Source: Gnetum montanum (taxonomy: Eukaryota; Streptophyta; Gnetopsida; Gnetales; Gnetaceae). Taken from it: a DNA stretch of 64,000 bases. The DNA is taken from positions 241,679 to 305,678 of the forward strand of contig MNCI01001005.1 in the NCBI GenBank assembly GCA_015680685.1. The letters run 5' to 3'. The position numbers were made by a program, and so were the translations under genes. Below the pieces are notes generated by a model. It was not told the DNA's origin. It made no database searches and worked only from the letters and a program-made list of their open reading frames with translations. Below, one piece after another: positions 12,607 through 24,079 of this stretch; position 1 is the stretch's first letter, and each line of letters opens with the position of its first letter.

Positions 12607-13990
12607 ATCCTTAATACTAGACATGATAGTAAGGCTATAGAGTTTTCCAGCTATCCTACTTAGTACATCCACCACCTTGTTCCCTTTCACTAGAAGATAT
12701 TGGATTATGAAATCAAAATATGTCAAGAATTCTACCAATCAATTTTGTGTCATGTTCAATTATGGTTTATTCATAAGGTGTTATAAACTCTTATGGTCTA
12801 TTCAAAATGTAATCTATTCATTATACAAATAATATCTCCAAACCTTAAGAGTTAAGCTAATATTACCAGGCTCTAGATCATGAACTAGATATTTGATCTC
12901 ATACGGTTTCATCTACCTAGAAGCATAGGTCATTAATTTTCCATATTGTATAAAAAAAATCACCTAAATATTTTCCTAAAGCATTTGTGTATATGTTGTA
13001 ATGCTTACCAAGAACTACTAGAATCAAGATAAGGATTAATACCAATCACTATTCCAGCTTCTCAAAAGCGTTCTAACAAGCATCTAACCAAGAGAAAGCA
13101 TAATCTTTCCTGAGCAACTTATCTAGCGAGACTACAATCTTAGAGAAATCCTTTATAAATTTCTTCTAATATCCTGCTAAAGTCAATAAACTTTTAACTT
13201 TATTCATCATGGTTGAAACAAGTTAATCTTTAATCACTACTATCCTAGAAAGATCCATAAGTATACCTTCTCCCAAAACCACATGATCAAGAAGCTCTAT
13301 CTTTGTATTCAAAAATGCACACTTATAAACATAACCGTACAATTGCTGATCTCTCAAATTCTACAATCCTACTCTCAAGTATTTCTTATGTGCCTTTTCA
13401 TTCTTAGAGTAAATCAAAATTTCATCAATAAATATAATGATAAATTAATATAAATAAGAATGCATCAAATTATTCTTTAAATGCATAAAAAATTCTAGTG
13501 CATTAGTGAGTTCAAAAGAGAATAACTAAGAACTCATAATAATTGTATCTTGTTCTAAAGGTTGTTTTAAGTATATTCTCTTCTCAAACCCGAATTTGAT
13601 AATAGTTAGAGTTTAAATCAATCTTAGAAAATACCTTAGCTTCTCTCAACTAATCAATCACATCATTGATCTTGGATAGAGGATATTGATTCCTATCTAT
13701 CACTTAATTCAACTATTTGTAATTAATACACAACCTTAAAATGTCATCCTTCTTCATCAAAAATAGCACTAATGCCTCCCAAGGTGAAACACTTGATTAA
13801 ATCATGTCTTTTCCCAATAGTTCATAAAGTTGTACTTTAAGCTCTATCAACTCCACCAAAAACATCTTGTAAGATGTCCTAGAAATTGGTTGAGTTTAGG
13901 CTTGAGTGTAATCTCAAACTCAATCTCTGTTTAAGGAGATACTCTAGAAATTTCTTTCTTAAATACATTTAAGAACTTTAGAACCACTAG
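12607..13990 (-). pseudogene. Reverse transcriptase / RNase H remnant of Del-1
   Basis: On - the motifs in order are MIxSSVSPWEALVLFLMKKD, LRLCINYK, YPLSKINDVID and AKVFSKIDLNSNYYQIRV (about 13800-13590). The palm region is degraded. The RNase H end is clear at 12738-12650: LTYFDFIIQYLLVKGNKVVD then VLSRIAG, equivalent to 'DYDFxIxYxxGKxNxVADALSR'. Many stops and shifts. Confidence 0.8.
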
Positions 13991-13999
13991 GATATGTGC

Positions 14000-15480
14000 T
14001 ATCTTCTTCTTAGTATCCTCATGTACCAAGATCTTATAACAACCATGACCATTCTTAAGTACCTATTGAAGCTTCTTGATGGTTAGAAGGTCAAGCTTAA
14101 TCTTACAATTCAACCATTCATCATACTTCGTAAGCCAATTCATATCAAGAATCACATCATATTCTCTAAGTTCCATCACTATCTAATCACTACATCACCT
14201 ATTACCTTATATCAACATCTCTAAAACTACCATACTAGGAGAATGCATTTTCTAAATTACTAGGGGAGAACACATGGGTGAAGGCTTATGCTATAAATGG
14301 ATCATAACTCTAGGTTCCATAAAAGAATGATTGGCTCCAAGGTTAAACAATATTTAAAAAAGAAGTCATAAATATTACTTGTGGTATTCATGACAGTGTC
14401 GGGTTGTTTATCCAAAGGTTGGTCTATCAAATCATAGAATCTACACTTATATCTTAATTTCTTGATTATAAATTTCTTATTCCATGAGTTTTTCACTCCA
14501 TCAGTTTGGTTCTTAACTATTTTGTTTGGGCACTTCTAGCTCTTGTATTTGGGCTTACCATAAGAATAGTAATTTGGACACTTACACCTAAGAGGTTGTA
14601 TCTTTACTACACATATGGCACATGGAAGGGAAGTTAAAACGTCTACTACTACTGGTACCTCCAAGAGTCCTAGCCTACTTAGAACTACCAAATTGTCTCA
14701 TGATCTAAGATATCCTCTTGACCTAATTTGGTTTCTTCTTCTTACTGAATCCTATAGCCAATGCCATAGTATAAGGTATCTCATACTTAGTCAAATCAAG
14801 AGGAATCAAACCTCTATAGAGGGTTTAATCATTCCATCAATAGCATGATTGGTCATCTATTCCTCATCATCCTAAAAGTGAGGTTCAAACTACACTAACT
14901 AGAGGAAGTTTATAACATACTCAGAAAGATTAATATCTCCTTGCTTCAAGTTGGATAACTTCTTAGCCTTGACTCTTAGAAACTCCTTGGATATGTATCT
15001 CTCTTTGAAGGCTTTAAAAAATTTAGTTCATTATATCTATCAATGCATCTAGTTGCTAGCAACCTTGGTTATCTACCACTACTGGTTGGCTACACCCTTA
15101 AGTTGATGGGAAACCAAATCATTTTTATTATATTGAGGCATAACCCATTAATTCGAAAGAATCTTCCACCTCACATAGCCACTTGAAAGCTAGTAATAGA
15201 TTTTCAACACTATCAAAAGATGGGGATTTCAACTTCATAAACTACTCCATAAACACTTACTCAATGGATCTTCTACCACTAGTGTTTGAGTAATTAGATT
15301 GGCACTATTCACCATTTTTAACATTAAACTAATTCTAACTCCTTAGGTAAGTAAACATTCTTCCTCATCATATCATTTTAAGAGACTTTTCCGTTGGATT
15401 GATTGAGATTTTCCCTATTCGTAATCTCAGAGATACCTCTTGATAACATCCTACATCATAAATCTAAGAATACTTAACAA
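14000..15480 (-). pseudogene. gag and protease remnant of Del-1
   Basis: On -, a capsid-like block (about 15250-14950: PSFDSVENLLLAFKWLCEVE, DSFELMGYA) is followed by a damaged zinc knuckle at about 14590-14520 (CPNYYSYGKPKYKS.KCPN, from a CX2CX4HX4C form). The retropepsin end YDVILDMNWLTKYDEWLNC is at about 14160-14100. The reading frame is not continuous. Confidence 0.7.
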
Positions 15481-15483
15481 ACC

Positions 15484-15501
15484 TTTAGCTTTGATACCAA
15501 C
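15484..15501 (-). other. Primer binding site, initiator tRNA-Met type (Del-1)
   Basis: On - the sequence after the LTR end is AGTTGGTATCAAAGCTAAAG, close to the plant initiator tRNA-Met complement TGGTATCAGAGC. Confidence 0.75.
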
Positions 15502-15502
15502 T

Positions 15503-17861
15503 TGTAATACCCTACTAACTATGCTCAGCCTAGGAGGACATTACTTAGATAAAAATTGAAAAGTGCAAAAAAACACAATATTTCATAATAAAATCAAATG
15601 GATGCCAAGAAAATTCAATAGGAAAAAAAAAGTAGGCATCCATGAAATAAGTGCATAGGAGAAAGGAGAATTTTGCAAAATACAAAACATTATACAGAAA
15701 TACAAAGAAAATAACACCATGCATACAAAACCTAATCTTTTCACTAAGAAAAATAGGATGTGTTCCTATTACCCAATCTAAAAATTATAATAAAATGCTG
15801 GAAATATTACAATGGAAATTAAATACAGATAATACAATATAATGCTAAAATAACAATTAACTCAAAAAGATCGTTAGGCTTTAATGTTGGATATAATCAG
15901 CCAATTTTCAATAACTACATAATAATAAATGTAACATAACTAAAGATCAAAACAAAAGTCCAAAGATAGGCAAAGAATAGTACATAATTTCACATATAAT
16001 AGCAAACTCAACAATTTTAATTGAACATTACAACATAAAATCACAACTTAAGATACAACCATAATGGTAGAAATAATTAAAATCTAAATAGAAATTTAAT
16101 CATCAATTGTTTCTTCTGAATCATCCTTATCACAACCAACATAATTACATAGAAATCAAAGAAAATAAAGGAAATTAGTTCTAAGATTGAGTAAGAGAAA
16201 TAACTAACAAAAAAAATGCCTTATGGATTTGATTAGAGACTCAAGTTGCTAGACAACCATACACATGGAGTAGTTGCAAATAAAAGTTACCTAAAGAAAC
16301 ACCAATAAAATACAACTAGATAGTAAATAATAATACTAATAATCATAATAAAGATCTAGCAAATTAATATTCAATTAATTGAAATTTCACCACTACCCAT
16401 TAACCAAACAAATCAAATAAAAAAATTGTATTTACCAAGCTATGCTTCCCACATAAGGACTTAGCACATTACCATGATATGCTTCATCTGTGGTCACAAA
16501 TTGTTAATGTTACTGAAAAATCAAATCTAATGTTAAATGATTAAATGTCAACTTAAAAAAATCAATAAATTCGAAGATAATGGAGAAATGAAGCTAAAGT
16601 AATCAAAGATGAAAAATAAAAATTGTTAAATCTCTGAATGTTAAACTAAACCAAGACTAAAATGTATATTCTAATGAAAATTTGAAAACACAAAAAAATT
16701 CCAAATATGGAACTTAAGCTCCTATAGGTCCATCTAAGCTCCTAATGATTTTCATGTGGCTTCAATCTCCCAAATAGGCTCCAAGTCCTAGGCAAAAATT
16801 GCAGGTCAATGATGAGATCTAAGCAACATCTAAAATGAGATCTGGAATTATGATTTATACTAGGTTCTCATTGAAAGTGCAAATCTAGATCTAACTTCAT
16901 CTCCAAACTAGCAAAGTCTCCTTCTTTGGCTCTATCACCTAAATGTTAGCTATGCAATTAGTTGATCTCTCATAGAATAGTTGCTAGGTATATATTTATT
17001 TACAAGGGTTTGGTGGCATTGGGTTAATGGAGATCTTATGGTAAAAAAATAAATTAAAAAGAAATTCTAATCCTAAAATTATTTTTAAATAATTTTCTAA
17101 CATTGGTTAGTATCCAATGCTGGTCTATTCAGCATCTCCTATAAGAAAATAGCTATGTTTCAACCCATTCTTCTAGTTCTGTTTGAGTCCAACCTATTAA
17201 TAAAGTCCAATGTAAAGAACATAAGCAATAAAAAGGCTATTATGAGACCCTCTAAAACATCATCTAAAAAAACTAAAAATTAAAAATAAAATATAAAAAT
17301 ATAATTTTACCAAAAAATAGAAATTATCCAAACAAAGTGTACCAAAACCAAAGTAATACCCCATGTGCCAATGACACATGCACTTCCTAGTATCTACTAA
17401 TCCAAAATTCTAACAAAAGGTTACTATACATATGATAAAATTAAAGGAAAAATTCAAAAATGTAAAATATATAGAAAATACTAAAAATAATAAAAAAGAA
17501 AATAAAACTAAAGAAAAGGAAAATCAAACATTAATATATATTATAAGAAAAGAGGCATTTAAAAAGAGGATAGTAATACCCTAGTAGTATGGATCTTAGT
17601 TTGGTAACCCAGGTCAAGAGTTTGATTCTACTAGGTAGCATTGAGTTATAAACTTCTATAAATCTTAGGATGTAGCTATGTTTCAACTATTTCGAGTTCC
17701 AACACACCCAAAAAGAGGATAACAAAGCACATAGCTCAAACCACAAAAAGCATAGGCAACTAAAAGAAAAGGTTAATAAAGTATAAGACATAGGTTAGTA
17801 AACAAGACATCAAGGATTCAAATGACCAAGGAATAAGAGTATCTAAGATAAGGGTGTTACA
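15503..17861 (-). repeat. 5' LTR of Del-1 (2.36 kb)
   Basis: Bounded by the inverted ends TGTAATACCC (15503) and GGGTGTTACA (17861) and flanked on the inner side by the priming site. A partial second copy of this LTR family is at 44504-45793. No protein is seen inside. Confidence 0.75.
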
Positions 17862-19190
17862 CTAAGATTTTTGACTTTTTTCTTCTATAAGAAAGACCTT
17901 ACCTAGATTTACTAGAAGGAAACAATTATTACCATTACTCATGTAGGTGTTAGGTAATGATTCCCTATGTTTCACTATTAGGTGGTAACACTTTGGTCTG
18001 AGGTTAGGTGCACTCTTGGATTGGGAAATGAACCCAAGAGTATAAGCTAATAAGAGTATCTACAAGAGCACACCCAAGAGGAATGGGAAGAGGACCCACC
18101 ACAAAAAAAAAAGTGAAAGCAATGGTTATTGGATACCTACCCTTACCAGAAAACGTATCTCTTTCTTAGATGAAAGAACTACCTTTCTTTAGCACTTTTA
18201 ACTAGTCACATCTTGGCATGTGCTAGCCTACGTATAATGGCTAGGTAGGTGGTTATCCACTAGTGTAATTGGGATGGAAATATATCTAGAAAATAAGCTA
18301 AAAATTCTTGCAATCACCCCTATAATATCTCACATATTTAAAATATGTAGTAAGTAGTTTTTTCCTATTGCTCTCCATGCTTGGAAATAGACATCTAGAA
18401 TTTATAATAACTTTCAACTGATCATTAATGAAACCATTCTTGATATATAACTTGCTTTGTCTACTTCTTTTCTTTGCATTTGGAAATGTTTTCCACTATT
18501 TGTTCTATACTCTATTTGGAAGCTTCGATGTGTAGATATTTTGTAGTAACAGGAGCATAACTATGGCATCTCTTTAGAAGTTAAATACCAACTACTTTAA
18601 AATATTGCTTTTCAACTACAACTTCAAATAAAAAATTCTCCAAGTGAAAGTTGAATAATTCATTTATTTTCTATATTATTAATTTCTTTTTTATTTTACT
18701 AGCTCAAGGATGGAAAGTTTTTTTGCTTTTGTTGTTATTTGTTCTTTAATTGTGATTGATGTGTTATTTTATGTTTAGAGAAAGTTTTCTCCATTTTTTT
18801 TACAAGTAATCCTTGAGTAAGATTGAAAACTGTAAAGGAGCTTTTAAATAAGGGCAAGGTACAATCCTTTTCTTACCCCATACGAGAGGTTTTTCAGAAT
18901 TGGTTGTAAGGATGAAAACTTAAAAAAGCATTTCAAAACCATTAGGCTTTTTCTTTAGACTCTCTTCAATTATATATAATTTTTTAAATATTATTATTCA
19001 TTTTTTAAAGCCTAAATTTTTTAAAAATAAAAAACTGGGTAAATCCACCTCTATGAAAGTTAACCTTTTGGTTTTATTTTGTGTATTTTTTAAAAAAGTT
19101 AGATAGCGGGTCACAACACTAACATGGCATCGAAAATTTATTGAATAAATAAAACGACCGGTTGGAAAAGACTTTTCTAACGACTTTTTA
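17862..19190. other. Intergenic A+T-rich sequence, nothing recognised
   Basis: I see no coding frame with family resemblance and no LTR boundary. The right part (18960-19140) is very A+T rich. Confidence 0.4.
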
Positions 19191-19204
19191 TTCGTTAGGA
19201 ATCC

Positions 19205-19390
19205 TATAAAAGTAACCGGCACCATTTGATTTCTTGGATAGCCAAAGCTCCACTTCACTCGCACACAGACTGAGCTGCTCTAACTGACACCGAAATTCGT
19301 CATAATCTACCGTTCTTGTACTTCCTAATTTCTATCATCTACCGTTTCTTGTGCTTCCGAATTTCTTTCATCTACCGTTTCATCTTCCGT
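19205..19390 (+). promoter_or_regulatory. Candidate promoter and CT-rich leader with 33-bp tandem repeat
   Basis: TATAAAAG at 19205-19212 is followed about 30 bases later by a pyrimidine-rich leader of higher GC than the surroundings. Within it a 32-33-bp unit (CTACCGTT...TTTCTATCAT) is repeated about 2.5 times from 19306 to 19388. The opposite strand has a 61-codon frame (19510-19325) that translates the repeat as TVDERNSEAQETVDDRN. Neither strand gives a protein I recognise, so this may be the 5' end of a host gene, a relic of one, or chance. Confidence 0.3.
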
Positions 19391-19765
19391 TTTTGTTTCT
19401 CCATACGCTTTGGTTACATTTGATCGGCCACAGTCCGCAGGTGCCGCCATTGCAAATAACAGCGGTGGGGAACGTTTATGTGAAGGTTGCATGGGGTAGG
19501 AACATAACAATGGAAGATTAAATTAAATCAAGGTTGGATAGGCCATCGTAATCAGGATTCAGCTATAAAATCAAGATTCAGCTATTAATGTGTTTCGGCT
19601 TTACTTTCAAAATGGACAATTTGTACAAGGATAACTATGTGAATTCAATCAATTTTTGACATATCTACTTAATTTTATGTATAGAATTTTAAAACTAAAA
19701 CCGGATTTACCTTATTTTGCATCGTAGCCGTTCTTTTAGAGATGTTTTTAATTAAAAAAATTTAA

Positions 19766-19960
19766 GATTTCATGGGGTTTCCATTAATATAATATCATGT
19801 CAAGATATCAAATTTACCTCTGCATTTTGGCAAGTTTAGCAAGAAGATATAGGCCTTAAATTAAATTCAAGTTCTACTTATAATGTCTAAATAGATGGGC
19901 AAACTGAAAGAGTATATCAGGGATGAGAAATCATACTCCAAAACTATGTACTTCAATTTC
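19766..19960 (+). pseudogene. Isolated Ty3/gypsy integrase fragment
   Basis: One frame reads FHGVSINIISCQDIKFTSAF, W, then GLKLNSSSTYN, IDGQTERVYQ and ILQNYVL. This matches the second-Asp region and the 'S(S/T)AYHPQTDGQTER' segment of gypsy integrase, with TAG and TAA inside. It has no LTR or other element part beside it. Confidence 0.75.
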
Positions 19961-20260
19961 TCGTTAGCATTCCTGTTGCAGTTACCTCCATTGTTGTTGT
20001 TGTTGTTCCAGTTTGTGGCAATGAATGTTGAACCTTGGTGCTCTGATCATGGCTTGGATTCTGTTCTTGGATGATTCCATGTATGATTAGCTTGATGAAT
20101 AGAAGTTTCTGCGCACAAGTAGGGGTAGATTTTACCGAATTTGGATGCCAAGCTACAGTAACTCTCTCTCTCTGCGTGCGTGCAGTGGAGATTTGGTTGA
20201 ATCCTGGAAGGAATGGGCTGGTGCAGGTTGCTTTTATAGTATGGGAAAGGTACCATTAAA
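19961..20260 (+). other. Low-repeat block with possible exon-like segment, unrecognised
   Basis: Contains a short GTT run near 19992 and a CT run near 20162. A segment from about 20177 to 20250 is bounded by acceptor-like GTGCGTGCAG and donor-like AAAGGTACC; two frames stay open across it (one reads GDLVESWKEWAGAGCFYSMG). I do not recognise a family, and the splice signals are only plausible. Confidence 0.25.
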
Positions 20261-21653
20261 AAGACGTTTTAAAATTACTCTTTTATATAATAAATTTTAT
20301 TTTGCAATTTTATCCAGGCTATTTGAAAAAAACTTAAATTAGGAAACTCTGGGCTGTAGCATGATCCTACTAGTTCAGTGATACAAGAAGGTAAATGTGA
20401 TCCATTACAAGAACTATGCAAACTATGTTAATATTTTAACCCCTTTCAACAAAAAACTTTTCCTACAACTGAATTTATGTTTATCTTTTTCCTTTTCAAA
20501 AAATTGTATATCACTTAAGTTTTGATATTGGCTGGCCAAATCCATCCTAAGCTGACATAAAATTAAATTGGATCAACTTTTTTCTTATTTGAAGTCATGC
20601 TTTCATTAGTGTGCTTTGAAGTTAAGAAAGAGACAAGGGTATTCAAGCTTAGGTTTAAAACTTTCATTTATGAAGCTTTCATGAAAATTGACATAATATA
20701 ATGATTATTTTGTTAAATTTTTTGTGGAAAAACTCATGGGATTTAAGCGCAAAAAAATAAAAAAATAAAAAAGAAGAAGAAAGAATTAGTTCCTATTTTT
20801 AGCCTTTTGGAATTGGTTAGAGTTGGGGACATGGGACCTACAATATTTTTTAAATAATATTTACCTTTAAGATATGTAATCAGATTAAAACTTTCAAACT
20901 TATTATTGCTCCCTAGAATTTAACCCATAACTTAAAGTTACCAAATTAAGAGCCTTACCAATAGGTTAAAACCTCATTGTAAAATAAAATTAGAGTAATT
21001 TCACTTAACAAATGGGAAAAGGATATTCTTTTGTTAGCTCATGAGTTTAAATCTCTCATAAGGTACACATGGTAGTTACTCTTATGTTTCACCATTCGCC
21101 CATAACTTAACATTACCTACTAGAACTAAGGTTGAGGGGAGAGAGGGGAAAAAGTACTCGAATGTAATAATACTGCTCTACATAAGTACTACCCCACATG
21201 ACCTTTGAGTTCTAAAGTTTTCAAATATTCTAGAATGGACTAAAAATGGGCTGCATCTCAATACATACATATACACAAAAGATTATAGAGAGCACTAGCA
21301 CTCACATCAAGAGAGCTAAGACACACCCCTCTCCCACATGTATCTAACCCTATACCCCATTATCCATATAGTAGGGGTAATGTGAAAGCTAATGGCTAAA
21401 GCCCCAATAGCCTACATATTTTTGTGACGTAATCTTCATATTTCTTTTAGCTTCCATTCTAAAACGGAAGCAACCTTCGAACCACTAATAAGGCATACTC
21501 TCTATACTCTTTTTAGTTTAAAAGAAGCAATATTCTTAAAACTTCAATCTTTGTTCATATATTTCCCAATTGTTGAGAGTAAAGTAGGTATCATGAGTAT
21601 CAAATAACTCAAAGCCCATCCAACAATTATAGACAAGAAGGCTCAATGACTAG
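20261..21653. other. Intergenic sequence, nothing recognised
   Basis: A+T-rich, with a poly-A/AAAT tract near 20750-20790. No coding or structural feature seen. Confidence 0.4.
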
Positions 21654-22573
21654 TGATGAGCGGTAGGGTATTTCAACACTCTACTATACAAGTCACGAGC
21701 ACACATGCACAACTAGATCATAATTCATGGATGGACAATGTAAGTATGCTAGAAGTTGATAATCGATTCATGATCATTCTCTTCCCACTTTGAGTTAGTG
21801 AATTCCAAGTGTATGGTTTAACTCTAAGTGAAGAATATGATATCTAGATGTTGTTGGTTGATGTTACTTCTAAGTGCAAACATATTGAAAATGAGAATTA
21901 ATTCTAAGTTTAAGTGATAATAGAAATGCAAATCTACTCTATCCTATGATGATGAGCAATTGTTCTTGGCTTGCCATACAAGTCTTGGGCTCATGTAACT
22001 GTTATTGGATTACCATGTATTATTCTATTGGAAAACCGAAGCAATAACACTACTAGGATTACCAAATGATTACACTTATAGGCTTGAAACCAATCGTACT
22101 CCTTCCACCTTACTAGTAAATGTGAAAAGTAAATTATTTTAGAAATGTAAACAACTATACTAAAGTAAGCATATTAAAGAAATTACAATTAAACTAAGTA
22201 AAGAAATTAGATAAGTAAAAAAAAGAAACTAATTGAATGTTGCAATGATGGAAAACAATCTCGATCTTTATTACCATTCATGAATTGTGGCCAAGTATAA
22301 TCCACTCAAATAAAATTTTTTTCAACTATTCAATACCACATTGGAGGCATTCACTCTATTGCTAAGTGTAAACTATGAAAACAAACTACTTTTCCCTAAG
22401 ACTTGAAATGAAAATTTATTGGTGCAATCAAGTGTCGATATTTATAAGGGTGAATAAGACCCATTACATCATATCAACAGTGACATATGTAGAGCTACAA
22501 TGTTGTAGATATGATATTGTAAATGTGATATCATAGATATGATATTGTGGCTCATCAAAAATAGGTTTTATCA
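21654..22573 (-). repeat. 3' LTR of Ath-2
   Basis: On - it starts TGATAAAACC directly after TTGTGGGGGTA and ends CTCATCA. Its U3 shows the GATATC/GATATT/GATATG array (about 22495-22550) and a TTATAAAT box near 22440. The outer flank is ACTAG. Confidence 0.75.
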
Positions 22574-22591
22574 TACCCCCACAACTAATAA
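22574..22591 (-). other. Polypurine tract of Ath-2
   Basis: On - it reads TTAGTTGTGGGGGTA against the LTR start, a close variant of the tract in the other Athila-like copies. Confidence 0.7.
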
Positions 22592-23379
22592 GAAACTTTT
22601 CCTTAAGTTAAATCAAAAGGAGGATAGAATTCCTTACAAAATTAAGAGGTATACTCAAACTATGACATAATGAATTATTTACATGACTACTTGACTCTGA
22701 ATGCTTCATTGTGGTTGAAGTGATGTTTTATAAAATCATCATACATAGCATGATGCATACAATTGACAGTAAACAAAACAAAACAAAATAGAATGAAAGA
22801 TCTTGAGGCAGTCTTCAATTTCCTGATAGTGGTGGCTCCTCCATCAGCTTCTATTCCTTGTCATTGGGCTTTTGGAATTAGTAATGGTTAAGAAATACCC
22901 GAAGCTTCTTTTCCTCTAACCTAGGATCATGTACTGTCCATGCAAATTCTGTAATGTTTGATGACATTGGTATTTCTCATTGGCATTGTAGCTATAGAAA
23001 CATCTTATTTTCTTTAACATACCAGGCCACAAATTTCCTTCTTTCTTCTTCAAATTCTTTGGTCACCTTTCAAAATTCTTGATAATTAGTCATTTGATGG
23101 ATTAGGTTTGCTGGTATGTCCTTATAACCTTGGTAGCTAGCTTTTAATATTTCTAATTTAAATTTTGCAACATGTAGTTTCTTTAGACATCTTTTCTATC
23201 TACAAACTCCTTTTTGTATAATGTACACATGGTAGCTACCTATTTCTCCAGCTTGTTTCTTGGTCTACCTTCTATTAACACGGCTAGATTAGAATACTAG
23301 AGATTCACTAATCTCATGCACTCTATGAGATCCTTAATCTATACATCTTTATTCTTCACTTTAGCTTCGTGGACATGGG

Positions 23380-23868
23380 TGATGCTATCTAGAATTGGCT
23401 ACCAATTTTGTGTCTATGTTGTGATTGAACTAATTTTTGGCTTTGGCCATCTAGAGTTCTTTTATAATAATTTGTTTATACATGCCCACCTGGTCTATAA
23501 AGTGTTCCTTGAACCTTTCATGCTTCTTAACCTCATTCAGAAATGCACTGATATCAATAGCTAATTTTTGTCTAATAGTGCAAACCTTTTCCACTAAAAA
23601 GGTTTAGTTCTCTTTGGCCAACTTGTTCATGTTTTAGTTGACTTTGATAAATTATCCCTCCTGTTAATGAATGTTTTCTTTGAGAATATTTTTCTACTTG
23701 TTAATATCTATCAACTGTGTATTATTAGTAGCAAGTTTCTTATTCTCTTCTTCTAAGGAAGTGTTAGCTTTAACATGCACATATGTTTGTGCTTATACCA
23801 TAGATGTATTCCACACAACCTTCTTCTTCTCTATCTCTACTTGAATATTTCTTACTATGAGCTACCTT
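23380..23868 (-). pseudogene. 3' coiled-coil reading frame of Ath-2 (env position)
   Basis: On - one frame reads from the N: EIEKKKVVWNTSMV, AQTYVHVKANTSLEEENKKL, KNILKENIH, NMNKLAKEN, TFLVEKVCTIRQKLAIDIS and so on, interrupted only by TAG/TAA at positions where Gln is likely. The charged, heptad-like composition predicts a coiled coil. The part EIEKKKVVWNTSMV.AQTYV aligns with EEKEKADWDASMTQVQTYT of the 3' frame in Ath-6 (50993 on), so this is an inherited extra frame between pol and the 3' LTR. Function unknown; I see no membrane segment that would make it an envelope protein. Confidence 0.6.
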
Positions 23869-23869
23869 N
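23869..23869. other. N: probable contig join
   Basis: To the left is the internal 3' region of Ath-2 (-); to the right is the last 64 bases of an Athila-like 5' LTR (+). The change of element and strand at one N suggests a scaffold join of unknown size. Confidence 0.6.
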
Positions 23870-23933
23870 CTGGATCATGTGTGAAACACTCGTATTTGTA
23901 TGGTTGAGTGTAGGGGTACCTCGCCACTCATCA
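23870..23933 (+). repeat. 5' LTR fragment of Ath-3
   Basis: Only the LTR end remains after the N: TATGGTTGAGTGTAGGGG... to CACTCATCA. Confidence 0.8.
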
Positions 23934-23934
23934 T

Positions 23935-23953
23935 TGGTGCCGTTGCTGAGGAC
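23935..23953 (+). other. Primer binding site, tRNA-Asp type (Ath-3)
   Basis: TGGTGCCGTTGCTGAGGAC, two or three substitutions from the plant tRNA-Asp complement. Confidence 0.85.
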
Positions 23954-24079
23954 TTAGTTATTTGTGCGCTAAGTAGAACATAGGAAATTATTCACATCAT
24001 TAAGAGCTAAAATGAACCCTTAGGGTTAATCAAGAAAAAACATAAGATAATGGTAAACAACACACCGAATAAGAAAAAC

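Larger units (their letters stand above)
12607..17861 (-). mobile_element. Del-1, Del/Tekay-like Ty3/gypsy element, 5' half
   Basis: Read on -, the order is a 2.36-kb LTR, initiator tRNA-Met priming site, gag, protease, reverse transcriptase and RNase H. It then breaks off where the chromovirus LTR begins; integrase and 3' LTR are absent from this side. The large LTR and the SVSPW...LCINYK...FSKIDL reverse transcriptase motifs fit the Del/Tekay lineage. Heavily mutated. Confidence 0.75.
21654..23868 (-). mobile_element. Ath-2, 3' end of an Athila-like element
   Basis: On - it holds a decayed 3' reading frame, a purine tract and a full 3' LTR. It breaks at the N at 23869, so the rest of the element is not joined to it here. 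Confidence 0.75.

Noticed and set aside
20047-20342. Three overlapping 62-69-codon frames on both strands
   Set aside because: Mutually exclusive, none with family resemblance; only the splice-like segment is kept as a weak feature.
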